Shown piece after piece: positions 37,565 to 49,650 of a DNA stretch of 64,000 bases. The DNA comes from Pohlia nutans. Lineage: Eukaryota > Streptophyta > Bryopsida > Bryales > Mniaceae. Below the pieces are notes generated by a model. The model saw nothing but the letters and a program-made list of their open reading frames with translations. It did no database searches and had not been told where the DNA came from. A program made the position numbers and the translations under genes. Location: NCBI GenBank assembly GCA_022496805.1, contig CM040092.1:20478113-20542112 (forward strand), written 5' to 3'. Every line of letters starts with the position of its first letter. The first letter of the stretch is position 1.

Positions 37565-37884
37565 CATAACATTCAGTAGCCTATAAGACTGTTGCCTTCT
37601 CCCAACAGAATGATGTGGAATATCCCACATCATTTTATCCCCCGCATGAAATGATGTGGAATGTTCCACATCACACTAGTAGCTATGGGGGCAGGTGGCA
37701 TTAAGCAAGAGCAATCAACCATGGTGAGCAGTAATCAAAAGCACTCACTCAATTACAATTCAACAGTGTTTTGTAATTGTTTATTTGATTCAATAGTCCA
37801 TTCAATTACAAATCACTGGTCACTCCATATATAAAGGTGGATGAAACTAAAAGGCAGCCTCTTGGAAGGCTACTGAATGTTATG
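37565..37884. mobile_element. Inverted-repeat element, 320 bp (CATAACATTCAGTAGCC ends)
   Basis: The ends CATAACATTCAGTAGCC and GGCTACTGAATGTTATG are exact 17-bp inverted copies. Inside are two short palindromes built on ATGATGTGGAA and TTCCACATC. The element at 51860-52721 has the same ends and a related palindrome. No target duplication or transposase was identified, so the superfamily is unknown. Confidence 0.78.
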
Positions 37885-40165
37885 CTTGCGTTTGCTAAAT
37901 ATGAGAGAAGACAAATTCTGATAAGCATTGTGAAATCTTTATTGTTTGTGGAAATTACCTCTTGCAATTGTGGAACGCAAACGCTTAGTGAAATTTTGGT
38001 GTGAATGGCCCATGAATGCAAACACTGTTGACCACTAAATGCATGCACTTCCCTACTGCAATTTATTTATTTATTTATTTATTTATTTTTGTGCATTGCT
38101 TCACTTTTTTACATGCGTTCCTTTTGCACTGTGGAGATTTAAATAAAATTGATTTTGCCAAACTACTTGCCTTAATGCACGTACATCCTACCGCATGTGT
38201 CTGGTGTGAACTAGCCATCATGGCCCAAACACACCAGTCACCCAACACAAGTGCGGCAGAGAATCTGCGTTTGTCAAGTAAGTTTTTGGTAGCTACAATG
38301 TGCTCCTATAAAAAAAATTCGACCTGACACATGCAAGAAGTTGTTCCAACAGATTTTGGGTGCCACAAGAAATTTATGCTCCACCAACGTACATGAGTTG
38401 GCTAAAAGCGGGAAGAAACAAGGCTCTGATATAGCAAGAAATTGTATATTTTTTTCGAAATTTACTTTGCAGCATTCCAAGAACGCAATGCAAGTGCTGG
38501 AGCTTCTTGGTGTGAATGGGCCATCAGTGAGCCATTGCCCATTCTCCTAGCTGAAACCCATTCTCTGCGTTCTTAAAGTAACTAAAACTTTGATTAATCT
38601 TGTCCCTATTTTCAAGAGGACTTCAACATACCTTAAAACATATTATTTAGATACTGCATGAATAAGTTATGACTTTTTGAAGTTTTTATAAGGTTCTTCA
38701 GAGCTTTCCCTACTCACCTCCAAATCTCATTGAGATTCTGTCAAGGGATAGCATCAAAGTGGAGAATAAGAGATTATGTCTAGAAAAGTTAAGCTTTAGA
38801 GTGAATGAACAATGCTTGGGTGAGCATTTTTATTCCGTTTTTATAATATTATAAGGCAAACATGGGTACATTACCACATGGGGGAAAGGGCGTGATCTCC
38901 AAAGGGCTTAAAAAGATAGATAGATAGATAGAAACTCCAGCCTCTTTCAAGGTCGACGTGAATAAAGTGTCTAGTGTCTGTTCGTAATGTTAATGACCCA
39001 GTGCCCACCGAACAAAGGGCCATTGGAACAATAGGGCTTAAAAACCATATATACAACTATGGATCCAAAGTTCTTGAGAGGTGAGTACAACCATGGATAT
39101 GAAGTTCTTAAGAATTGTTCTTTGGGGGAGCTCCAAGGAGTTGGGTTGAAATTTTTAATGCTTTTGGGTTGAAAATAGTTTCAACCAACGCTACATATAG
39201 AGAGTGATTTCAATTGTTGTGAAAAAATAATATTATAATTCAAAAGAGAATTGCATAGAATGTAAATATGATCATATGTTGTATATGTACTTGTGAGTTA
39301 CATTTCCTTACCTTACTGGCTACCAACAACAACAAAGAACCGAATTGAATAGAGAACCTATTTTATAGTGACCACATTTTTTTATGAATCTTTTCCCTAT
39401 GCTCAAAAATATTTTTACGCATCCAAAAATGTATACTGCATGAATAGTAGGCTGTGACTCTACAACAACTAAACATGATCATAATTGTATGTGTACTTGT
39501 AAGTTACGTTTCTTCACCTTGAAACCTATCCACATAAATAATAAAAAAGTAATTGAATGAAGAACTTACCCCCGACTCTAAAACCCCCCTATGTTGATGC
39601 AATCACTATGCACCCATGGGGTCTCATTTTATGAAATTTTCATTTTGGGCACCCTAAAGTCTACTTTTAGCGAATGCTTTTGTAAATTTGGGGCCTACGG
39701 ACCCAAATTAGTCTAAGAGGACCCCCTCGAGAATTTTAAACCTTTTGAAGAAGGGGTTATTTTTTAAGGTGGACCACAAAATAGGGGGCAAGTTTTGTCC
39801 TCTTGCATTAACGTCGAGGGGGGAGGGGGGGGGGGGTGGAGGATTTAGAGTTGGGAGAACTTACATTCAAGTGACTACATTTTTTTTATGAAACTTTTCT
39901 CCATACTCAAGATTTCAAGGCATCCAAAAATAAACAAGCTGCTAAGTTTCATAAAACTATGGGTAGTCTTTAATTCTTCAATAGCTAAACACACGGTTGT
40001 CATGTCTAAGATTGTTTTCTATCTTAATGTCATATCACACGTGTGATGTTGATTCTCTAATTAGACAAGTATTAAATATGTTAAACAACTTGAATAGAAT
40101 ATTTTAGAATATTCAATATATATTCTAACAATATGCTTCTGTGACACACGGGGAGGTCTACTAAA
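37885..40165. other. Intergenic DNA with microsatellites, no gene recognised
   Basis: Contains an ATTT microsatellite (about 38061-38089), a TAGA run (about 38914-38931) and a G-rich run (about 39815-39840). The words ATGTACTTGTGAGTTACATTTCC recur near 39285, 39490 and 40435, so diverged repeats are present. No supported gene. Confidence 0.5.
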
Positions 40166-40375
40166 CACTTTGTTCGGTGGTCAACACTTTGTTTGGTGAT
40201 CGACACTTTGTTTGGTGATCGACACTTTGTTTGGTGGTCAACACTTTGTGTAGTGGTTGACACTTTGTCTATTGGTCAACATTTTGTCTACTGGTCGACA
40301 CCATGTCTAGTGGTCGACACGATGTCTACTAGTTGATACTTTATCTACTGGTCGACACTTTATTTAGTGGTTGAA
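40166..40375. repeat. Minisatellite, 20-bp period, ten to eleven copies
   Basis: The units vary around GGTGGTCAACACTTTGTTTG, alternating GGTCAACAC and GATCGACAC. Central copies are near-identical and the right part is more diverged (GGTCGACACCATGTCTAGT). The minus-strand frame 40081-40263 is translation of the array. Confidence 0.9.
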
Positions 40376-40429
40376 TAAGACGACCTTGACTAAATCTACA
40401 CATGATCATAACCATTAAATGTTGTATAT

Positions 40430-40690
40430 GATGTACTTGTAAGTTACATTTCCTCACCTTAAATCCTATCCACAACACCAAAAAAACCAACCATGGGTAG
40501 TCTTTTATTCTTCAATAGTTGAACATGATCATAACCAAATGTTAGATGTTGTGTACATACTTGTAAGTTACATGTTATTACATGTTGTATATGTACTTAT
40601 GAGTTACATGTTATTATATGTTGTATGTGTAATTGTGACTTAGATGTTATTAGATGTTGTACATGTACTTGTGAGTTAGATTTCCTCACC
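40430..40690. repeat. Degenerate tandem repeat of about 50 bp
   Basis: The words ATGTTGTATATGTACTTGTGAGTTACATGTTATT recur four to five times with changes (for example at about 40428, 40545, 40580, 40620 and 40655). Each unit is quoted here only in part. Confidence 0.7.
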
Positions 40691-40756
40691 TCTCCCTTTC
40701 TCCACAACACGAGAAAACCCAACCAAATGAATAATTTCTTTATGCTTCATACTTAA

Positions 40757-41554
40757 CCCTTTAGTGCCAGGGTACTGTAGCAGACAGCTGTGGATTTCAG
40801 TGGGTTTTTCCACTGTGGTTGAGACTACCAAAATAGAATGGGTTAAATTAGAAAGTAACCGTACAATTCTATTCTCAACTCGAGAGCACACATTTTATTA
40901 AAATTTGAGAATCATCCGATGGTGGGATTGGAAGATTATAGTATGTATTTGAACTGTATAATGCACGCTCAAAAACGAGATTTTGGGGGGTGTGTGACTT
41001 CAAAGTTAAATAGAATTTGAAGTAAATTTTCAAATATAAAAGCAAAGAAGTTCAACTATGCCCTATGTCAACACCTCTCTGTTGCAATCTTTCATATCAA
41101 AAATAGACTCACACATAATTATTGTGAGATTTATAAGTGAAAGTGACTTGTCCATGTACGGTTTAGGACAATTTTATACGTTGAAAATTGACAGGAGTGG
41201 GTACATTAGTCAAGATCGGATTACACACACTAATGGAAGATGAAGAAGAGAACACAATCCAAAAAAATAAAACAAGATAACAAACTTCCAAACACAAGAA
41301 ATACTACACAATACATATGTTGTATTTGTAAGTATTTACTGTATTTTCAAGTATTTGCAGTATTTTTGCGTTCTGTTGATAGGTATTTGATAGTTGTACA
41401 ATTCCAAATTGAAAATTTCTTTTTCTGGAAGGTGCGTAATGTATGTGCGCAAATCTGAACTTCAAAACTGAAGTACAAATTCTTCACGGATTCTCTGCTA
41501 TTTGCATTTCGGACGTTGTAGTGACCATAATGTGGTTTGCTGGGCACTACAGGG
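40757..41554. mobile_element. TTAA-flanked (piggyBac-like) element, 798 bp, upstream of the SSL gene
   Basis: TTAA at 40753-40756 and 41555-41558 bracket CCCTTTAGTGCC and its inverted partner GGGCACTACAGGG. The ends differ from the CCCTTAAACG group, so this is a third subfamily. Its right end is about 155 bp from the TATA box of the SSL gene. Short frames inside show no transposase motif. Confidence 0.85.
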
Positions 41555-41678
41555 TTAAGAACATTTCAACCCATCCAAAATTACAAATACCAAGGTAGAC
41601 TTTGACTCTTCTTCAACAGTAAACACGATCATGTGTGAGTTACATTTTCTTCGGTCGCCACGGTAATGGGATTGCAGC

Positions 41679-41717
41679 CACGTGAATGGGGCAGCCCCGG
41701 TAGCATGGACATATAAA
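41679..41717 (+). promoter_or_regulatory. Probable core promoter of the SSL gene: G-box and TATA box
   Basis: A CACGTG palindrome (41679-41684) precedes TATAAA (41712-41717), which is about 97 bp upstream of the ATG. The spacing suits a short leader. CACGTG boxes are bound by plant bHLH and bZIP factors, but use here is inferred. Confidence 0.6.
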
Positions 41718-41813
41718 CAAGTGCCCAGTGCACACTGGCTCCGTTCCTTGTATCACTCCGGTACACTCCCTTCAATCGCTCATCATTAGGACAGTACTAC
41801 ACTAGTGTCTGTA

Positions 41814-44800
41814 ATGAGAACAGAGGATAGTCCAAGTGATCGATCGATCAAAGCTATGACGCCGTTGTCGATCTTTGCAATTGTAGTAGGGGCGGTGATT
41901 GCGCTCTTTTTGGGTACAGACCCGTTAGGAGTCTCCCTGGGCGCTGGAGTGAAGAATTTCCAGCCCAAGCTCATCACGCACCCGCCCGTGGAGGCCTTCA
42001 AGGACTGGCCTCGTGACACGGAGAGCAAGCTGCAGCACGCTGTGTCCATCAAGGGAAGGGACAAGTTCAACGGACCGGAGAGCTTGGCGTTCGACCATGA
42101 CATGCGGCCGTTCGCTAGCGTTGCTGACGGTCGAGTGATTCGGTACGAAGGTCTCTGGCACGGGTGGGCTACTTTCGCGTGGACTGCGAAGAACAGGTTC
42201 GTCTCTTCTACTCTCTGAGGATTCCAACGCACCAAAGAATGCATCATTTGGTGATCTATGCGAAAGTTTATCGAAGTTCAACATTTTCGTTCAGAAATGA
42301 TCTCTACTTGATGAAATGCTTGTTTGTTTGAGCTTGATCTCAGTCCGAGTGGTGTGAGTAAAGTGAATTTAGTCCGAATGTGTACCTAAGTTTGTTCCTA
42401 AGACCACTCTTAGGTTCCTCGCTCTAGTTGTGAGCATTCCAACGCACCAAAGAATGTATCATTTGGTGAAGGTCAAGTTTGAACGATCTGAATTGCATGT
42501 AGGTTTGCACTTGGTTTGTCTATTCTTGACTCGAACACTCTCTGAGCTTTCCAACGCATCGAAGAATGTATCGTTTGGTGATCGTATGCAATAGTTTTTG
42601 AGGGTCAAAATTTTGATCTCTACTTGATGAATTGCATGTTTGATTGCACTTGATATCTGGAGTGGTGTGAGTAAAGGGAATTTGGTCCAAAGGTGTACCT
42701 AAGATCCTTCCTAACACCACTCTTAGCAGCTTACTTTGTGTGCTTTGATAGTTAAGGCACACCAACCTATCATGTACCGACGGTATACATTTTTGGTTTG
42801 GAATGTACATATGAGGGTGGAATTGATTGTACATATGAGTTGTGGAGATTGTGAAGCTAAGGGTATTCTAGTTTTCGTTGGACATTACTAGCTATTGGTT
42901 GGAGATGGATGTTTTTGTACAAACACTAGAAAATACACCAGAAAGTGAGAAAGTACAAATCCTAGAGAATTTCATGCCTAAGAAGATTAGCAGACGCTTT
43001 GTGTGCTTTGATAGTATACTTCAAACTAAGGGTACTCTAGCTATCGTTGGGCATTGTGTGGAGAAGGATATTTTTGCATAACACAGAGCAAATACTAGAA
43101 AATACAATTACTAGAAAATTGCATGCGTAAGAAGATTTCCAACACATGTATTCACTCTCTGTGCTCTGATACAATTGTGTGAGTTGTACATGTTTCAAAC
43201 TAAGTTAGGTAGGGATACCCAAAATTGCTACTGAGCATAGTTCTTATTGTTATTGTTGTAGTGGTCAAAGTTTCAGAAGTTCTTGTTGGCAAATGAAAGA
43301 AGATTCTTAAGTACCAATGATTCTTATTAGATAGTTTAAGCCTACTTGACATCACGTTAGATGTTTGTTTGACTTTTCAGACATGTGAATATGTTCAAAT
43401 ATGGTGAATATTCTGGAATATTTCTAGAATATTCCCATGTGGTCCAGATATATTCTGAGAATATGCTGAATATTCTTGGACCTTTTAACAAGGGGCCTGT
43501 TAAACATTTGTGTTTCTGTGAAACTTGACATTGACACTTGCACTATGAGATACGTAGTTTGTTTTTCTCTTACTTGGTTTCTCGATAAAGCATAATCCTA
43601 TCTCCAAGTGAAAAAGGAGGAACTACGTACACTTTGGCCTGGTTTTGGTTCGGAACAGAAATGAATCTCTATCTTCAATTTTCTCAGTGTATGTGAAAAA
43701 TTAACTGGGTGCACAATAAGAAAATGTTCAGGTTTCACAAATTAATGTTGAGTTTTTTTGAATTGTTTGAAATGTATGGGTGGGGGGTTGTTGTTGCAGG
43801 ACGGAAATTTGTTACCCCAAGAACGCGGATATCGCCAACTTTGCAGTGGAGCCGATCTGTGGGCGGCCGTTGGGAATTCGGTTTCACAAGACGACAGGAT
43901 GGTTGTGGATTGCGGATGCGTACTTGGGTATCTACAAAGTGGATCTCATGGGTGGCCAGGCCGAGATGGTGGTTGATGAGGTCGACGGCAAGAAATTGAA
44001 GTTTACCAACGACATCGATTTCGACGATGACGGCATTTTGTATTTCACGGAAAGCAGCCAAAAATGGGCTCTCAAGTGAGTGCTCCCCATTGCCCGTAAA
44101 TGCTTTTACATCAACTTACGATAGAATCCTCGTCAGTAAATGGATGGCCCTCCCCAGTCCCTTCCTTATATTGTCAGTCACGTATATATTCTCACTGCAA
44201 GGCCAACCACATGCTCCCTCACTTTCACATAATACCTCGTTCAATACTAAATAATGTGCCAAATAAGTATTCTATTTGGATTTTTCAAAAATACAAACAT
44301 TCTTCAAGATTCTCCTTTTCACCATATTAAATTAACTTTTTTTTGGATGAGCTATAGTCTAGGGTGTTTTCTAAATGCACTAGTAAAAAAGGTGGCGCTC
44401 CCCAGGGACATGCCCAGGCAAAATCACTATGCATGCGTGGAATTGGGCACTACTTGCCTGGGCATCTCCCTCGGCAGTGCCACCTTTTCTACTAGTGTTG
44501 GTGAACCACCATGTTTGTGCAACTTTGTGATCATTATGCATCAATGTCTTACGTTTAAAAATTTGATATGTACTCTATTGATACATAGTGGCACAAATAA
44601 GGTGACTTTGCACAAATAGGGTGGCTTATGTTGGTTGCTTTAGAAGAGGTTTTGCTGCACTTGTTTAAAGTGACTTGTTGGATTATTTTTTATGAGCAGA
44701 ACCGGGCCATATAATGGAAGTGGGGAAGCCATTGACCGTTTTTATTTTTTATAATATTTGTGTTGGATTGGGGCAGCCAAGCACGTTTGCTTATTATGGA

Positions 44801-47800
44801 AGGCGACAACACTGGCAGGCTCATCAAGTATGACCCAGCTACCAAGAAATCAACAGTGCTTATGGATAACTTGGCCTTTGCAAATGGTGTGAGCGTGAGC
44901 AGAGATGGCACTTTTGTTGTAGTTGTGGAGACCCTTACTGGCAGGTTCGTCACTAACCCTCACCTTCACCAAATATTTGAGCGTGCACGTAAATCTATGG
45001 TCTGAGCGTAGAAAATGAGACAAGAAATGCTTCTTGTTGTAAAATCAAAAAATTCACAAGTTACACTATGGAATCAAACCCAAGTAGGTAATGGCATGTT
45101 TAACTCATAACCAATGTTTGACACTTCTGAAATTTATTTTGATACCTAATCTAAAAAATCTGATAGCAAGATATTGAAAACCGTACTGTATTGTCCTACC
45201 CAAGTTTATTGTTGTCGATTCTAAGTATGTTAAAAGATTGTCAACAATTGTAACGTGACAAAGATTAGGAATACACATGAGTGCGTTTTAATAGCATACA
45301 CCTTACAATATTTGGCCTTAAAATAGTTTTTAAATTAAGAGTTTTTAGGTGCTAAATCATTACATACATATTTATCATTTGGTATAAATTCCAGGTCGAA
45401 ATGTTTTTAAAATATTATTAAAAAAAATGATAGAAGTTTGAACTAAACTATGTTGTTTCTCACTTCAAAAATCAATTTAAAAAATTTACAAGTGATGATT
45501 TTTTGAAATTTATACAACAAGAACTTTAGATTGTGTTTGATGTCTTCATATCTTTTTTACAATTTTAATGTGAATTTTTAGTATATACATAGGGAGGTCA
45601 AAAGTACACACTCACTTTATTCCTAATATTAACTTTAAGTGCACTCCCCGAGGCTTTGCATTATGGATTGTGATCCTCCTCAATGAAAGTCTTCTTCTCT
45701 AATTTCAAAATTTTGTATTGGCAATATAACATAATACAAGAGAAAAAAAAAAAACATGTCCCACAATGGGACACGGTGCAAGTGGTTGATGTCCTAGGTA
45801 CGAGCTATTTCAATATTTTTTGCAAGTACCTCGGACATTAACCCCTAAACGTCCAGGCATCCAGTTTCTGGACGTTTGTTGGTCAAACCCAATTTTGATC
45901 TTGAAGATGACTTTTGTTGCTAATACACCCAACTAAGAAAATGAAGTTTATTAAGTCTAGTTTGTACTCCACTTTTCAAATCTTAAAAATTCCAATTATT
46001 GAGTATTTTATTGCTTGTGCAAGCTTTGTAGCTCAAGGTTTGAATTACACTACATAGGATGTTCACCTTTCGAATTTCAAAGTTTAAATAAAAAAATTCT
46101 ATGGAAAACATATCATGTGATTCTCCATTGTAATTTGTACCTGCTCCCAAAAAAACATTATTTTTTTAAAGCTTTTTTGTAATAAAAATTATTTTATGAA
46201 GTATTTGACTTAAAAATTTGTTAAAAAGGCCGTATTAAATCAAAAATATCTGAAAATTTCAAGACTGATAGGAAACATTCAATTCCATGCATGAAAAATA
46301 TTACAAAATATATTTTGATAAATCTTGAAGGCTAAATTGTGTAGTTTGACTTTCCTACAAAGGAGTGGTACGTTTAAGGGTTAACCACAATAGGACACTT
46401 GCATCATATCCCATATCACAATTTTAAAAACTCATAATTCATTCACACAATCTCCAAAAATTCTCAAAAAAATTGTATTTATACATGATTTATCTATTTC
46501 TGGAATGACCCTACTTCAGAATTCACAAACTCCAGAAATCAGCGAAAATTTCCAACGGAGGATATAGAAGGATTTTGGCCAACGGAGGATCCTCTGATAG
46601 ACCACTAAACCGATCCTAAACCACTGGTAGATGGCTTTCTATTGGGGGATCCCTTGTTGATTTCAACTTACAGGGGTTCCGATTCTCCCAAAGTTAGAAA
46701 TTAGCCAACTTCTCTCGTCAGGGCCATTGATAGAAGGCGTTCTATCGGGGGATCCCCCGTTGATTTCACTTAGAATCTCCCCGTGGTAAAAAATTCAGCT
46801 AGAGTTGCCCGTCTTAATTTTTTTATTGTCCAGAATTGGACAGTCCATATTTGAGCCCGTTTTCCAGAACTAGATAAATCATGCATATTTGCTAAAATCT
46901 CATGCAAGATTTCTCAAAACATCTTTGCAGATATATTTCCCTGGGTCTCAGACAAGTGTCTTAGCCCTTAACTCCCTAAGCGTCCATTTTTTGAACGATG
47001 TACGGATTTCATCCATGTTTTCTCATTAGTCATGCACTTTTTGCAATGCAAATTTTTTATTAAAGATTTTATGGGAAGTTAACTTCATACATGTGAGAAC
47101 CGATTAGAAAGGAGATAATTTATTAAATTTTTATGCCTCATTTCATGTTGCAGTGGTTCACCAGAAATTTCTAAGATCTTAGTTCTAAAGTGTTCAAAAG
47201 TGCTCTTAAAAAAGTCAAATCATAAAATTAAGCAACCAAAAAATCCCCAAAAATCACTACACTTAGAGTATTACATTTCAACCAATCCCAACAAATTTCA
47301 TCCATAGATTGTCAATATCTTATTCGTTATTGAAATTACAAAAAATAATTGAATTTCAAGTTTCAATTTTTATACAAAATTATTGGTGATAGCAATCGCA
47401 AATCTAACCGTATGGATAGAATCTAAAATTCATAATGTACAACTTTTATTCATACATCAAGTTCAAAATATCCCTCTTAATTGTATTTTATAATGCATCA
47501 TTACAAAAACTACCCAATTTGGAGAGGACTATAGGCTTTTGGGGGTGAGGCAATATCCCTCCATGTTTTTTTCCTGTGATTACAAAATGACATTCTAATA
47601 CGTACATGGTTTTGGGAGAGCGAAAAGCAATGCATCATTCAAGGGCGTTTATGTGACTTCTATGAGTGGTCAACATAACTCTAATCGCCATATTCATTTA
47701 ACTAGGAATTTCCGTCATATTGGGACTCTTTGAAATCTACAACTGGCATAGATTCAGTGGGAAATTCTATACCAATTGTAGATTTCAAAGAGTCCCAATA

Positions 47801-48394
47801 TGGCGGAAATTCCCAATTAAACAAATATGATGATTCCATATTTTTTTACCATGTGACAAAATGACATTCTAATACATACATGGTTTTCGGAGAGCCATCA
47901 TTCATGATTCATGGGCTTATTTTTATTTTATTTTTGTATGTGAGTGCAGAATGCTGCGTTATTGGCTGAAGGGGGAGAAGGCGGGTACGCACGAGCTTTT
48001 TGCGCAGCTACCAGCGTGGGCTGACAACGTCCGGTGCAACGAGGTCGGCGACTTCTGGGTGGCCATGCCTTCCTATTCAAGGCCGAAGTCGCAGGTGTTC
48101 TTGAACAGCCGACCGTGGCTCCGCTCTCTTCTCGTGCGACTTCCGCTTCCGCAGAGCTTTGTGTGGGGGCTTATGGCTGGCACCAACATCGAGGCGGTCG
48201 TCATGCGATTCAACCCGCAGGGGGAATTGCAGCAGATTCTGGAGGATCGAACTGGCAAGTTCAAAGGCTTGAGCGAAGCCACCGAGAGCGACGGAAAACT
48301 GTACCTGGGCTCCGTCTACTTACCCCACATTGCTGCCTACAATCTCCTCACCGGCGGCGACGTTGTGGTACCCAGCAGATTTGTGATTCAATAG
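41814..48394 (+). CDS. SSL: Strictosidine-synthase-like protein (SSL/APMAP-type six-bladed beta-propeller)
   Basis: Four exons, 41814-42196, 43800-44075, 44777-44944 and 47950-48394, join in phase (2, 2, 2) to 423 residues. Residues about 18-34 form one hydrophobic segment (SIFAIVVGAVIALFLG), so the protein is probably a signal-anchored endomembrane protein with a lumenal propeller. Family marks in order: GPESLAFD, CGRPLGIRF, WIADAYLGI, FTNDIDFDDDGILYFTES, GRLIKYDP, FANGVSVS, RYWLKGEKAGT, DNVRCNEVGDFWVA and DGKLYLGSV. Most plant SSL proteins are not alkaloid synthases and have hydrolase-like or unknown activity, so strictosidine synthesis should not be assumed. The start is the first ATG of the exon and precedes the anchor. 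Intron 3 (3.0 kb) is filled with mobile DNA. The coding sequence looks intact. Confidence 0.93.
42205..42660. repeat. Three diverged direct repeats in SSL intron 1
   Basis: The word TTCCAACGCACCAAAGAATG with ATCATTTGGTGA recurs near 42222, 42436 and 42550, followed by related GATCTCTACTTGATGAA sequence near 42299 and 42628. GAGCTTTCCAACG..AAGAATG also resembles the repeat at 6480-6680. Confidence 0.7.
44378..44497. mobile_element. CACTA-like MITE in SSL intron 2, 120 bp
   Basis: The ends CACTAGTAAAAAAGGTGGC and GCCACCTTTTCTACTAGTG pair over 19 bp with one mismatch. CACTA termini followed by A-rich sequence are typical of plant En/Spm-related elements. No coding capacity; the inside is another inverted pair (GCCCAGGCAA with TTGCCTGGGC). 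Confidence 0.82.
45842..46380. mobile_element. TTAA-flanked element in SSL intron 3, 539 bp
   Basis: TTAA at 45838-45841 and 46381-46384 bracket CCCCTAAACGTCC and GTACGTTTAAGGG. It has the same length and orientation as 32092-32630 with about 14 differences by eye, roughly 97% identity. Confidence 0.92.
46972..47545. mobile_element. TTAA-flanked element in SSL intron 3, about 574 bp, inverted
   Basis: TTAA (46968-46971) precedes CTCCCTAAGCGTCC; the right end is degenerate (TTTTGGGGG then TGAG). The interior is the reverse complement of 30333-30901 with moderate divergence, including the TTATGGGAAGTTAACTTCAT and CATGCACTTTTTGCA words. Confidence 0.75.
47571..47900. repeat. Large hairpin with about 50-bp arms between direct repeats, SSL intron 3
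   Basis: Arms at about 47695-47746 and 47773-47828 are inverted copies (GGAATTTCCGTCATATTGGG with CCCAATATGGCGGAAATTCC, then CTCTTTGAAATCTACAA with its complement). Direct repeats of about 60 bp containing CAAAATGACATTCTAATAC lie on each side (about 47583 and 47856). It resembles a foldback MITE, but no class is assigned. Confidence 0.8.
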
Positions 48395-48419
48395 AACAAC
48401 TTAGCTTCTCCAACGCCAT

Positions 48420-48610
48420 CTGTGCCCGTGTAGCGTAGTCATCTGTCGAACTACCATCCCTAACAGCACTCTTTATTCACTGTCGGTGTCCATGTAGCAT
48501 AGTTAGGAGAACTATCTTCGACAACTTTTCATTGACTCTGTTCATGTAGCATGGTTAGGAGAACTACCCTTATTGACTGTGTCCATGGTAGTAGAATTAT
48601 CCTAAACAGC
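48420..48610. repeat. Degenerate tandem repeat just after the SSL stop codon
   Basis: The words GTGTCCATGTAGCATAGTTA and GGAGAACTA recur about every 55-65 bp (near 48425, 48487, 48541, 48585). They may lie in the 3' untranslated region. Confidence 0.65.
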
Positions 48611-48899
48611 CTTTTCATTCATTTAGATCTGAGGACTAGGATTAATTGTTCTTCTGTTTTTTCCGCTTTTTTGAAAAAATGGAATAGACGTTCAATTGAT
48701 TAAAAAATTAAAAATTAAAAAATTCACTAAGCATGATTCACTTTTGAAGGAGTCCCTAAAGTTTACTCTTGTTGGAGTCACTAAAAGTTTTTTTCTGTTG
48801 GATTCACTAAAGCTTTCTTTCTATTGGATTCACTAAAGTTTGGAATTGTCCATTTACCAAGCCATTCTCCAATTGTGATACTAACTAATGCTGAGACAC

Positions 48900-49650
48900 A
48901 TTTTGTGGAGAACGTGGTCGCCTCATGATTCAGGCAACCTGCACCACGGTCACGTCTTCGGTTCGACACTCCTCCAACAATCCCTGTTGTCCAACTCAAC
49001 AACACACCTGCAACGACCCAAATTGCAGCAAAGAGCCTCCAAAGTGAACTAGAGTCGGTGAAGGTTGGAAACGAGGACGATGGCAGCCTGGAGTTTTCCA
49101 TGCCTTATATTAATAATAAAAATAACGATAATCTATTATATTAAGTACACAACGTCACAATACCATGTCACTATCCTACTTGGTATCCGTCACGATACCA
49201 TGTCACGAAATCATCCACATTTCACATCCATGCCTTTCATCCAATTTCTCATCATATTCTCAAATCATTCTCCACAGTTCCCATGACGTTCCCCAAAGCT
49301 TTGCATCACATTCCCTAGCATTCCCTAATGTTCCCAAGTTCTCTTTATGTTTCCAAAGTTCCCATGTTCCTTTTGTATTCCCCATGTTCCCAATGCAATG
49401 TTGGTGCATTGCAACAGGTTGTTTGCTAGTAATAATAAAAATGCAGATGAGATGAGCTCCCAAGTGAAGCCGAAGCACTGTGACGACGAAGTCTTGCTCT
49501 CCAAAGCAGAAATGTGTCACACCGCCCCATCATTCTGGAGAACTCACAAAGCCATAATTTTCCTCTTAGCCGGGTCTTAGGAACAGCAAAAGGTTCATTT
49601 TACAAGCGCTGCCCCCTGTCACTCCCTCTCAATTTCCCAATGGCTGACTG
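48900..49650 (+). pseudogene. Decayed copy of CPP exon 12
   Basis: Matches CPP exon 12 (26589-27024) from AACGTGGTCGCCTCA to CAATTTCCCAATGGCT. The acceptor AG is lost (TTTTGTGGAG for TTTTGTGCAG keeps AG but changes the CAG), nine bases are missing after CCTCAT, and about 290 bp of unrelated sequence (about 49140-49430) interrupts the Asn-codon run. Upstream exons are absent and it cannot encode a CXC domain. Confidence 0.88.
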
